41,107 nucleotides of DNA from Anaerolineae bacterium (GTDB taxonomy: Bacteria > Chloroflexota > Anaerolineae > Aggregatilineales > Phototrophicaceae), in assembly GCA_023382675.1 (NCBI GenBank), contig JAHDWN010000010.1:1-41107 (forward strand), given 5' to 3'. The notes beneath the pieces are model-generated. The model did no database searches and had not been told where the DNA came from. It saw nothing but the letters and a program-made list of their open reading frames with translations. Position numbers and translations under genes: made by a program. Positions 24,172 to 31,381 of this stretch are shown here, in pieces; the stretch's first letter is position 1; every line of letters starts with the position of its first letter.

Positions 24172-25167
24172 GTGAAGGACTTGATACAGAAGCTGGTTGA
24201 AGTCTGGGGGCCGTCGGGTTATGAGCACCACGTGCGCGCGCTCATTCAGGCAGAGGTGCAGGCATTTGTTGATGAGATGACGGTCGACGCACTCGGCAAT
24301 TTGATTTGCCGCGTTGGCTCTGGCCCGAAAAAGATCATGGTGGCTGCGCACATGGACGAGATCGGCATCATGGTCACGTTCCGCGAGCCTAAGACTGGTT
24401 ATCTGCGTTTTGCCAACCTCGGTGGCTTGATCCAGACAACCCTGCATGGCAGTCGCGTCCGGTTCGAGGATGGGACGGTCGGGGTCGTCGCGGCTCCAGA
24501 TGCGTTTGGCGCCAGCCGGACAACTGCCCCCGATCTTGACAGCTTCTATGTCGATGTTAGCGACGGCACTGACGCCGATTCGATTACGCCTGGCTCCCCG
24601 GCAGCCTTCTGGCGACCGATGGAAAGCCGTGGCAGCCGCTTGATCAGCAAGAGCATGGACGACCGTGTCGGCTGTGCCGTCGCCATCGAGACCATGCGTC
24701 GTCTGCAAAAGCAAACCCCGCACAGCCTCTATTTTGTCTTCACCGTTCAGGAAGAAGTTGGCATCCGGGGCGCGCGCCCCGCGGCCTTTAGCGTCGAACC
24801 GGATCTCGCTATTGCGCTCGATGTCTGTCCCACAGGCGATGAGATCCAGGGCGAGCGAAACGTGGTAAAACTCGGTGGTGGTGCGGCGATCAAACTTCAG
24901 GATACCGGTCTGATTGTTCCGCCAGCCGTTCGTGACTGGATGGTAGACCGCGCGGAGGCAGACAAGATTCCCTACCAGTTCGAACTCATCAAAGCTGGAA
25001 CAACCGATGCTGCCGGTATCCAGATCGCACGGGCGGGCGTGCCGAGTGGCTGCATCTCTATCCCGTGTCGCTATGTACATACCACCAGCGAGATGGTCGA
25101 TCTGGGTGATGTAGAGGCCTGTGTCGGCTTATTGACAGGGTTGCTCAGTCACGACGTGACGATCTGA
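24172..25167 (+). CDS. M42-family metallo-aminopeptidase (paralogue 3)
   Basis: The 331-residue protein starts at GTG 24172, chosen because AGAGGGAG (24156-24163) lies 8 bp upstream; an upstream frame would overlap the DUF4268 gene. Metal and catalytic residues are all present: VAAHMDEIGIMV, ISKSMDDRVGCA, FTVQEEVGIRGAR, ALDVCP, and PCRYVHTTSEMVD. KAGTTDAAGIQIARAGVPSG is the typical late loop. It is nearer to paralogue 2 than to paralogue 1 in its metal motifs. It should be a cytosolic peptidase of the TET type. Confidence 0.93.
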   Translation: MKDLIQKLVEVWGPSGYEHHVRALIQAEVQAFVDEMTVDALGNLICRVGSGPKKIMVAAHMDEIGIMVTFREPKTGYLRFANLGGLIQTTLHGSRVRFEDGTVGVVAAPDAFGASRTTAPDLDSFYVDVSDGTDADSITPGSPAAFWRPMESRGSRLISKSMDDRVGCAVAIETMRRLQKQTPHSLYFVFTVQEEVGIRGARPAAFSVEPDLAIALDVCPTGDEIQGERNVVKLGGGAAIKLQDTGLIVPPAVRDWMVDRAEADKIPYQFELIKAGTTDAAGIQIARAGVPSGCISIPCRYVHTTSEMVDLGDVEACVGLLTGLLSHDVTI

Positions 25168-25171
25168 AGTC

Positions 25172-25239
25172 GACGTTCATGCAATAGGCTGCACGATTCA
25201 AACCTAGTGTAAGAAATCGAAACGTCAACTTGCCTATTG
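25172..25239 (+). repeat. Two crossing inverted repeats (possible RNA pseudoknot or alternative hairpins)
   Basis: GACGTT (25172-25177) is complementary to AACGTC (25221-25226), and CAATAGGC (25182-25189) to GCCTATTG (25232-25239). The order a-b-a'-b' means both cannot be simple nested hairpins. They lie just after the third M42 stop and before the kinase gene. A small GGTAA/TTACC hairpin (25262-25276) follows and holds the kinase's AAGGA. Confidence 0.45.
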
Positions 25240-25283
25240 TCTGAGGATGTGTTTCACTAAGGGTAAGGATTTTACCTGCTGAT

Positions 25284-26891
25284 TTGAATTATTCCGCGAT
25301 GCAACCCACCATGCCTGGTTCTACCATGAGAGAGCTTGATCTTCTCAGTCAAGTTTCGACGATGTTGACGAGCTTCGATAAAGATCGCGTGCTCAAGAAT
25401 GTCATTGATTTCTTGATGCGCGCGTTTGACGTTGAACAGGCTTCTCTGCTAATGCTGTCGGACATTGGCGACACCAATCGCTGGCAGTTGTTCAGTTTGC
25501 GCCCGAAATTTCAAACCGCCATCTTGCGCGCGCCAGTGAGCGCAGATGCGTTCAGACAGGCCCATCGCCTTACCAATGACGGATTGGCGCGGTGGGTGAT
25601 TCAACACAAGCAAGGTGCGATTGTCGCCGACACCCACGATGACGCGCGTTGGTTAGAGATTCCGGATATGCCATCCGGTGCTCGTTCTGTATTGTGTGTG
25701 CCATTCATTCTCGATGATCAGGTCGTTGGCGTCTTCACACTCCAACACTCTGAACCTGCTCATTTCAGCACGCTTGATCTACAGATCATGATGATCGTCG
25801 CCAATCAGGTGGCGGTCGCCATGCGCAATGCAGAGCTTTTCACCCAGATGCGGGCGCAGCAAACTCAGCTTGAGGCGGTTTTGCGTGCTATGCCGGACGT
25901 GCTCCTGGTACTCGACGCGGACGGCAAACTGCTGATGATCAATGAAGCTGGCGTCGAATTGATGGACGCGCCAGACGAGCATTCTGTGCTGGGGCATAAC
26001 CTCAACGACTTGCAAGGGCAGGATAGTGCCCTCTCATTGGTGGTCGATATTGTAGGAAGCCCGTTACAGAGTGGGCAGCGCTGGTCTTTCGAGGCACATT
26101 CTGATCAGCACAAGCGGGATTTCGTCGTCAACATTTCCGTTTGGGAACAGGAACCCGGTGGCAAAGCTGGCTACGTGGTCGTGATGCGCGACATCACGCA
26201 AATGCGCGATCTCAACCGCTTCAAAGACGAAATGCTTCAGATGGCGTCGCACGATTTGCGCAGCCCGCTGGCGCTCATCGTTGGCTATTGCAGTTTGATG
26301 CAAATGGATGTCGAGCCTGAATCTCAGGTGGCAAGCTATCTGGGGATTGTGCAGCAGCAAACTGAGCGGATGACTGGGCTGCTTGACGATCTGCTGCGGG
26401 TGGAGAAGATCCGCAATTCGCCGCTGGAGTTCTATGAGCGGGTCGATTTTGAGGATGTGGTCAACAGTGCGCTGAATAATGTGCGCGCTTCCGTGGATGC
26501 TAAGAAACAGCGCATCTCAGCCAGTCTGCGGCTTGAAGATACCCCGCCGATGCTGCTCAGCCCACCTCTTGTCCGCGAAGCTATGAGCAATCTCTTGGGA
26601 AACGCTGTGAAATATACCCCGAAGGGCGGTCGCATCACGGTAACTTCCTACAAGGAAGATCAGCGGGTCTACTTCATCGTGGAAGATACCGGCATCGGCA
26701 TTCCGCCGGAGAATTTGCCGCGCCTGTTCACATCGTTCTATCGTGTGCGCCAGCCCGGTACCGAGGATGTCGAAGGTCGTGGCCTGGGGCTGAGCCTGGT
26801 CAAGACTATCATCGAACGCCACAACGGGGAAGTTTGGGTCGAGAGCACCCCTGGCGTAGGCAGTCGTTTCGGTTTCTGGCTGCCCCTTTAG
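25284..26891 (+). CDS. Soluble sensor histidine kinase (GAF-PAS-HisKA-HATPase)
   Basis: The 535-residue protein has no membrane segment. Domains in order are GAF (about 20-185: RSVLCVPFILDDQVVGVFTLQH), PAS (about 192-305: AMPDVLLVLDADGKLLMINEAG), HisKA with phosphoacceptor His323 in MASHDLRSPLALIVGY, and HATPase (about 425-535) with NLLGNAVKYTPKGG (N box), DTGIGIPPENL (G1), SFYRV (F box) and GRGLGLSLVKTI (G2). It senses an intracellular signal and would phosphorylate a response regulator; none is adjacent, so it is an orphan kinase. The start is uncertain: TTG 25284 fits the upstream AAGGA loosely, while ATGs at 25299 and 25329 are alternatives that do not affect the domains. Confidence 0.92.
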   Translation: MNYSAMQPTMPGSTMRELDLLSQVSTMLTSFDKDRVLKNVIDFLMRAFDVEQASLLMLSDIGDTNRWQLFSLRPKFQTAILRAPVSADAFRQAHRLTNDGLARWVIQHKQGAIVADTHDDARWLEIPDMPSGARSVLCVPFILDDQVVGVFTLQHSEPAHFSTLDLQIMMIVANQVAVAMRNAELFTQMRAQQTQLEAVLRAMPDVLLVLDADGKLLMINEAGVELMDAPDEHSVLGHNLNDLQGQDSALSLVVDIVGSPLQSGQRWSFEAHSDQHKRDFVVNISVWEQEPGGKAGYVVVMRDITQMRDLNRFKDEMLQMASHDLRSPLALIVGYCSLMQMDVEPESQVASYLGIVQQQTERMTGLLDDLLRVEKIRNSPLEFYERVDFEDVVNSALNNVRASVDAKKQRISASLRLEDTPPMLLSPPLVREAMSNLLGNAVKYTPKGGRITVTSYKEDQRVYFIVEDTGIGIPPENLPRLFTSFYRVRQPGTEDVEGRGLGLSLVKTIIERHNGEVWVESTPGVGSRFGFWLPL

Positions 26892-26930
26892 ACAACATTC
26901 AATTAGACGCTTAGCACAACCGCAATCGGC

Positions 26931-29468
26931 CTATGCCTCATCGAGCAAGGTATAGGCATTTTCCGCATATTGGTGTGCTGTGCCTTCGACGGGGATGAAG
27001 TTTACGTTGCGCGCTTCAGCATCGATTTTTTCAGTCGTCACCCGTTCCTTGAGTTTGCGCAGATCGCGGTCATTCGGGTCTTGCTTCAGCGCTTCGTCCA
27101 CCAGCAGTTCTGTCACCAGCAGGTGACGAGGGCTTTGAACCAGCACGTTGGCGAGTTCAACCGTCGTGCTCACGATGTCTTCGCGATCTCCGGCCAGATA
27201 TGCGAGATGCAGTGCCTGCCGGTAGCGTAGAACTGCTTGCCCAAGCTGATTCGCTTGCACAAAAGCAAATCCCAGGCTGTTCAACTGCATCGCTTCCTCT
27301 TGTTTATCATGAACCTCGCGAGCGATGTAAAGCGAAGAAGTATGGAAGTTGGTGGCTTCCGTCCAACGCCCCAGTTCACCGTAGGCCGCACCCAGCGCGC
27401 CGAGCACGCGGCCTTCATAGTCGCGCCGTTCCTGGGTTTTGAACATCTTCAACGCAGTTTCCCAAATTTCACTGGCCTTTTCCGGGTTATTGTTGTCAAG
27501 CTGGGCATAACCGAGCTTGAATAACAGGACGGCCTCTGTACGCGCATTGTTGGCGCTGCGCACCAGACCGAGGGCTTCTTCATACGTATCAATTGCTGCG
27601 TCGCTTTCGCCCAATTGCTGCTGAACGTCGCCGAGCGTTGTCACCAGGTGAATCTGCTTGCCCATTTCGCCCAATTGATCGGCCAGACTTATCCCGCGGG
27701 CAGCATGGAGCGCTGCCGCATCCAGATTCTCTGTTTTTGCCTCAAGGGTTGACAGCGCCTCCAGCACATTAAGCACCTCACCCCGATCATTCACGGCTTC
27801 GAACAGCGTCAGCGCTTCGGCATAATTCGAAATGGCTTCATTCTCGTTGCCATCGCGAACATACACAGAGGCAATGGTCTTCAGCACCTCTGCCTGCCGT
27901 CGCTGGTCGTTCAATTGGCGTGCTTGCACCAGGGAGGCGCGCAGGCGTGCCATTTCGCCCAGCGCTTCTGGCGGTGTCGGCTCTATCTCCTGCGGCGGCA
28001 GCGGTATATCATCCTCTTCGTCTTCGAAGTCTTCTTCGTCGAGAAGCTCATCTTCGATTTCATCGTCGAAGACCTCGTCCTCTTCATACAATTCGTCGTC
28101 GAAGGGGGGTTCTTCGAATTCTTCGGCTTCGATGTCTTCGTCGAATTCCTCATCAAGAACGTCTTCTTGCGGCAGCACTGTAGGCGCGGAGGGAGATGCA
28201 TATGCCGGAAATGGTGTGCTGGAACTTGCAGCAGCCCGGCGGATTTGCAGGAGTTCGTGTAGATAACCGCGCGCATTCACAAAATCGCCGGCCTGCATGA
28301 GCGACACGGCAAGTTGATTCGGTGTGTCCCGATCATTCTTGTCGGCGGCCCATTGCGCCGCCGCGACGAAGCTTTCGGCTTCGGCAGCGAGCCGGTCGTT
28401 GTTGTTGCTGAAGCGGCTTGCGTAGGCAATGATCGCGTCGCGGACTTTGTTCTCTAGCCCGGCCAGACGCTGCGAGCCGCGCAGCCAGCTCTTGCCGAAA
28501 TCCTTGACCAGTGGATGCAGGCGATAATAAGACGAGCCATAGCGGGTGAAGCGCTCGACCAGATGCCGGTTGACCAGCATCTCCATCGCTTGATTGACCC
28601 CTTCGACAGGCGCGCCGCTGATCATGCTCAACAAATCGCCAGATCCCTGCCCTTTGAATGTTGCGGCCAGCATCAGCATCAGGCCTTGCAGGGCGTTTGG
28701 CAGCCCGCGGAAGGCCGTGGTCAGCGCAAGTAAGGCTTCCGGTGCTGCGCCGCCGGCGCTCTGGGGCAGCGAGTTGAGAAATGCGTCCGGCGTCTGGTTG
28801 TTGAGCTTGACTGATGCGGCTGAGATCGAGATCGCCAGTGGATTGCCGCCAAGCGCAGCAACCAGCGCTGACGGATCGTTTGCGTTGTCCTCGTCCACAT
28901 CGGCGATATGGTTGAAGAGCGCCCTGGCTTGTTCGGGTTGTAAGCTCGTCAACTCGACGCTTGACCATGGCCCATCCATATCCTGTGGCGCGGTCAGCAA
29001 GACGGGCACCATGTCTGCACACTGATCGATGAAATCGGCCACCGCTTCCTCATCTGGATCGCCGTCGAACACGATCAGCGGCTTGTGCTGCTGAATCGCA
29101 GCCGTTAAAGCCCCGATCATTGCCAATGGCGTGTCACTGTTAGCGACATCGATCATTTCAAAGGCGCGTGCGACGCGAACGATCAAATCGTCCAGTGTCT
29201 CATTCTCGACCGACAGCCAGATGACGCCGCCCGGCAGCTCGCTGTAGGCGCTGGCGAGCGTCGCGGCTAACGCTGTCTTGCCAATGCCGCTGTCGCCATA
29301 AACCAGCACCGCGTCGTTGTTTTTCAAATCGCCATAAATCTTCGCGAGCAAGACATCACGCCCAACCAGCTTAGTTGGCAGCATAACGGGGAGCGCCTGA
29401 GGATTATGCACGGGAGCTTCATGAGGCGTATATTCTGCCATCGGATCGTCTCGCTTTGTCTGCGCCAC
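26931..29468 (-). CDS. STAND-type NTPase with acidic linker and TPR repeats
   Basis: The 845-residue protein opens with an AAA/NB-ARC-like ATPase module: Walker A GDSGIGKTAL at 58-67, Walker B-like KPLIVFDGDPDEEA, and a winged-helix-like LLSMISGAPVEGVNQAMEML region to about 320. An extremely acidic stretch (about 430-490, mostly Glu, Asp and Phe) separates it from eight or so TPR-like repeats (about 510-800: NEAISNYAEALTLFEAVND, LGDVQQQLGESDAAIDTYEE). STAND proteins are switches that oligomerise on ligand binding and signal through an effector; no effector domain is evident. It is transcribed toward the kinase gene, and a promoter with a palindromic operator precedes it. The start is GTG 29468 or ATG 29441. 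Confidence 0.88.
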   Translation of the reverse strand: MAQTKRDDPMAEYTPHEAPVHNPQALPVMLPTKLVGRDVLLAKIYGDLKNNDAVLVYGDSGIGKTALAATLASAYSELPGGVIWLSVENETLDDLIVRVARAFEMIDVANSDTPLAMIGALTAAIQQHKPLIVFDGDPDEEAVADFIDQCADMVPVLLTAPQDMDGPWSSVELTSLQPEQARALFNHIADVDEDNANDPSALVAALGGNPLAISISAASVKLNNQTPDAFLNSLPQSAGGAAPEALLALTTAFRGLPNALQGLMLMLAATFKGQGSGDLLSMISGAPVEGVNQAMEMLVNRHLVERFTRYGSSYYRLHPLVKDFGKSWLRGSQRLAGLENKVRDAIIAYASRFSNNNDRLAAEAESFVAAAQWAADKNDRDTPNQLAVSLMQAGDFVNARGYLHELLQIRRAAASSSTPFPAYASPSAPTVLPQEDVLDEEFDEDIEAEEFEEPPFDDELYEEDEVFDDEIEDELLDEEDFEDEEDDIPLPPQEIEPTPPEALGEMARLRASLVQARQLNDQRRQAEVLKTIASVYVRDGNENEAISNYAEALTLFEAVNDRGEVLNVLEALSTLEAKTENLDAAALHAARGISLADQLGEMGKQIHLVTTLGDVQQQLGESDAAIDTYEEALGLVRSANNARTEAVLLFKLGYAQLDNNNPEKASEIWETALKMFKTQERRDYEGRVLGALGAAYGELGRWTEATNFHTSSLYIAREVHDKQEEAMQLNSLGFAFVQANQLGQAVLRYRQALHLAYLAGDREDIVSTTVELANVLVQSPRHLLVTELLVDEALKQDPNDRDLRKLKERVTTEKIDAEARNVNFIPVEGTAHQYAENAYTLLDEA

Positions 29469-29485
29469 GTAAAATCAAGAATTGA

Positions 29486-29536
29486 CCTTATGTTGTCATC
29501 ATAAGGCAGTATATCTTTTTCAAAGTTTAAGAGCAA
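29486..29536 (-). promoter_or_regulatory. Promoter and palindromic operator of the STAND ATPase gene
   Basis: On the - strand TTGCTC (29531-29536) and TATACT (29508-29513) are 17 bp apart. A perfect palindrome, CCTTATG-N7-CATAAGG (29486-29506), covers the expected start of transcription, the usual place for a repressor. The repressor is unknown. Confidence 0.65.
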
Positions 29537-29550
29537 TTATGCAAGTGAAA

Positions 29551-29580
29551 ATAAAACGCGCACGGGCTGAGCCGCGCGCG
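29551..29580 (-). terminator. Intrinsic terminator of the Trm112-like gene
   Basis: A 9-bp stem with one G-U pair (29557-29565 with 29572-29580, nearly all G-C) and a 6-nt loop. Read on the - strand it is followed by TTTTAT, 13 bp after the Trm112-like stop. Confidence 0.75.
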
Positions 29581-29592
29581 TCCATACTACTG

Positions 29593-29844
29593 CTATTTGT
29601 CCGGCGGAGGGACGGGAAGATCTTCGACGGCTGTCTCTTTCCACTTTTCCCCTTCCTCGACGAGCATAACCGGAATACCGTCGCGGATCGGATACTTATT
29701 GCCGCTATCGGCGCACACCAACCAGTAGTCTTTCACCAACTCCAGCTTGCCGGGATCATCGCCCTTGTCCTTGTAATGCACCGCGACCGGGCAGCGCAGG
29801 ATCTTGAGCATTTCGGGATCGATTTGTGGAGGTTTTTCCGTCAT
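29593..29844 (-). CDS. Trm112-like (UPF0434/YcaR-type) small protein
   Basis: The 83-residue protein has MLKILRCPV at the start and the hallmark NKYPIRDGIPVMLVEE in the middle, as in Trm112/YcaR proteins. Eukaryotic Trm112 is the activating partner of several methyltransferases, including Trm9. The zinc site is degenerate: Cys18 is followed by PVAV instead of PxC, and the second pair is CADSGN, so at most two of four ligands remain. A region of about 20 charged residues is inserted between the two. It is monocistronic, with a good promoter upstream and a terminator downstream. A link with the methyltransferases of this window is inferred, not shown. Confidence 0.85.
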   Translation of the reverse strand: MTEKPPQIDPEMLKILRCPVAVHYKDKGDDPGKLELVKDYWLVCADSGNKYPIRDGIPVMLVEEGEKWKETAVEDLPVPPPDK

Positions 29845-29880
29845 AACATTGGTCTCGTGCTGATATTCGTCAATATGGCA

Positions 29881-29908
29881 AGTATAGCCCGCCCGGAAAG
29901 GGCGTCAA
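29881..29908 (-). promoter_or_regulatory. Promoter of the Trm112-like gene
   Basis: On the - strand TTGACG (29903-29908) and TATACT (29881-29886) are 16 bp apart, each matching consensus at 5 of 6 bases. The predicted leader is about 30 nt. It stands back to back with the + strand promoter at 29920-29948. Confidence 0.75.
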
Positions 29909-29919
29909 CGTCGGGATTT

Positions 29920-29948
29920 TTGCGACAAAAATCGGCTTTCACTATACT
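29920..29948 (+). promoter_or_regulatory. Promoter of the membrane TPR protein gene
   Basis: TTGCGA (29920-29925) and TATACT (29943-29948) are exactly 17 bp apart, placing the start of transcription near 29955 and a leader of about 45 nt before the ATG. Confidence 0.7.
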
Positions 29949-30001
29949 AACAAAAGCTGTTTGCCCTTCCTGCGTGACCGATATTCCCATCGAGGATGTT
30001 T

Positions 30002-31312
30002 ATGACTACTTCCCCAAAAGCCACTTCAGCTATCACGCGCCGATGGATGTGGGCATTGGTCATCATCGGCATTCTCCTGATCGTTCTGGTGATTTTGTGG
30101 ACACGGACGTCAACACTCAGCACCACCCTGAGCAGCCTTCAAGCACAGGTCGCGGCCGTTCTCGAACGCGATACCCTCAGCAGTCCTACCGACATTGCGC
30201 TGGAGCTGCGCTTGCTTGAGGGGAAAGCTATCTATTTGCAGGAGCAGGCTGATCAAGCCTTCACCTCGATCAATACGATCTTGACCTGGACGCAGGCGCT
30301 CGGTATCGCTGTTGCAGTGGTTGCGGGGATTGTCACCTTGGTGGGCTTTGCCGACAACCGCGAGGAGAAACAGCGTTTGGATGCTGATCATGCGCTTCTG
30401 GCTGAAGAACTGAGCAAAGTGCAGCGGCTGTATGGAGATGTGACGGCGCTCAAGGACGAACTCGAAACTCTGCCGCAGCGCAGCGCCCAGGCCATCCAGG
30501 CACTCTCACTGGCACAGGTTGCTCAGCAGCAAATTCAACTCAAGAACCTGAACGAGGCGATTTTGCGCCTGGAGGTAGCTCACAAACTTGACCCCAACAA
30601 TGCCATCATTCTTTATTTCCTGGGTGATGTCTGTGTGCGCTCCGGTCGCAAGCAAGAGGGCCTCGCCTACCTCAAGCAGGTGGTGGACAGCGATGATCCA
30701 TTTCCATCGGCGCGCGCTTCTTATGCCTATGCGCTGCGTTTGATCGGCGACGATTTCTATGAGGCGGGAGAGGCGGAAAAAGGCAAAGAGCACTATCAGG
30801 AAGCCGAAAAGCTCTATCTCCATCTCAACATCGATCATCCAGAATTGCTGGACATCTTCGGTGAATCGGTCTATGGGGCACTTGCCGGGCTTTACCGCCG
30901 TTGGGGTGATGTCGAAAACGCGCTCAAGTATTACCGGCAGTCTCTCAAGACGACGCCGCTCAGTTCCTATCTGTTGAACAATATCGCCGCTCTCGAATTC
31001 TGTCGCGACCGCACCGTCGGCGAGGCCGCCTTTCGCGATGCTATGAACTACGCGAACGAAAAACTACGCATCGACAACACGGATTACTGGTCACTATTCG
31101 ATAGGATTACGGCGCAAATTGCCCTGGGCGAGGCGTTTGACGTGGTGCGCCGGGATCTGACTACAGCTTTCGCCATGACCGCCAGAGACACATCCGCGCT
31201 CAAGAAATTTCACTCTGGCCTGAAAGAACTTCTGTGTGCTGATCCGCTGCCGCCCGGTCTGCTGCCGGCGCTTGCAGCCGTCGAGAACGAAATCAAGAAT
31301 CGCCCTGACTAA
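30002..31312 (+). CDS. Membrane-anchored TPR protein
   Basis: The 436-residue protein has two membrane helices (about 13-33 and 95-116). Between them is an extracytoplasmic or periplasmic helical segment (SLQAQVAAVLERDTLSS). After the second helix come a coiled coil (HALLAEELSKVQRLYGDVTA) and TPR-like repeats to the end (NNAIILYFLGDVCVRSGRKQEGL, YGALAGLYRRWGDVENALKYY). The TPR part is probably cytoplasmic and serves as a scaffold; the partner is unknown. ATG 30002 was preferred to 29996 because GAGG (29992-29995) is 6 bp before it and abuts the other. A strong promoter lies upstream, divergent from the Trm112-like gene. Confidence 0.85.
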   Translation: MTTSPKATSAITRRWMWALVIIGILLIVLVILWTRTSTLSTTLSSLQAQVAAVLERDTLSSPTDIALELRLLEGKAIYLQEQADQAFTSINTILTWTQALGIAVAVVAGIVTLVGFADNREEKQRLDADHALLAEELSKVQRLYGDVTALKDELETLPQRSAQAIQALSLAQVAQQQIQLKNLNEAILRLEVAHKLDPNNAIILYFLGDVCVRSGRKQEGLAYLKQVVDSDDPFPSARASYAYALRLIGDDFYEAGEAEKGKEHYQEAEKLYLHLNIDHPELLDIFGESVYGALAGLYRRWGDVENALKYYRQSLKTTPLSSYLLNNIAALEFCRDRTVGEAAFRDAMNYANEKLRIDNTDYWSLFDRITAQIALGEAFDVVRRDLTTAFAMTARDTSALKKFHSGLKELLCADPLPPGLLPALAAVENEIKNRPD

Positions 31313-31354
31313 GGTGATGGCCTATGTATTACGTGTCAATTTGCGTTCCGGGCG

Positions 31355-31360
31355 TATAAT
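31355..31360 (+). promoter_or_regulatory. Candidate promoter of the penicillin-binding protein gene
   Basis: A perfect TATAAT -10 box lies 21 bp before the ATG. No convincing -35 box is seen at the normal distance (GTGTCA at 31333-31338 is the nearest). Confidence 0.45.
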
Positions 31361-31381
31361 GCCTGTGAGGCTTATCGCCAT

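Noticed and set aside
21493-25167. Triplication of M42 genes as an assembly artefact
   Set aside because: The three sequences differ throughout at DNA and protein level and have different lengths, so they are real paralogues.
28000-28150. Repetitive TCTTCG-like sequence resembling a tandem repeat
   Set aside because: Explained by the codons of the acidic protein segment; there is no fixed period or spacer structure of a CRISPR or satellite.
27832-28266. A Ser-rich + strand frame of 144 codons
   Set aside because: It is the complement of the acidic tract in the STAND protein, where GAA/GAC codons give TTC/GTC/TCG runs.
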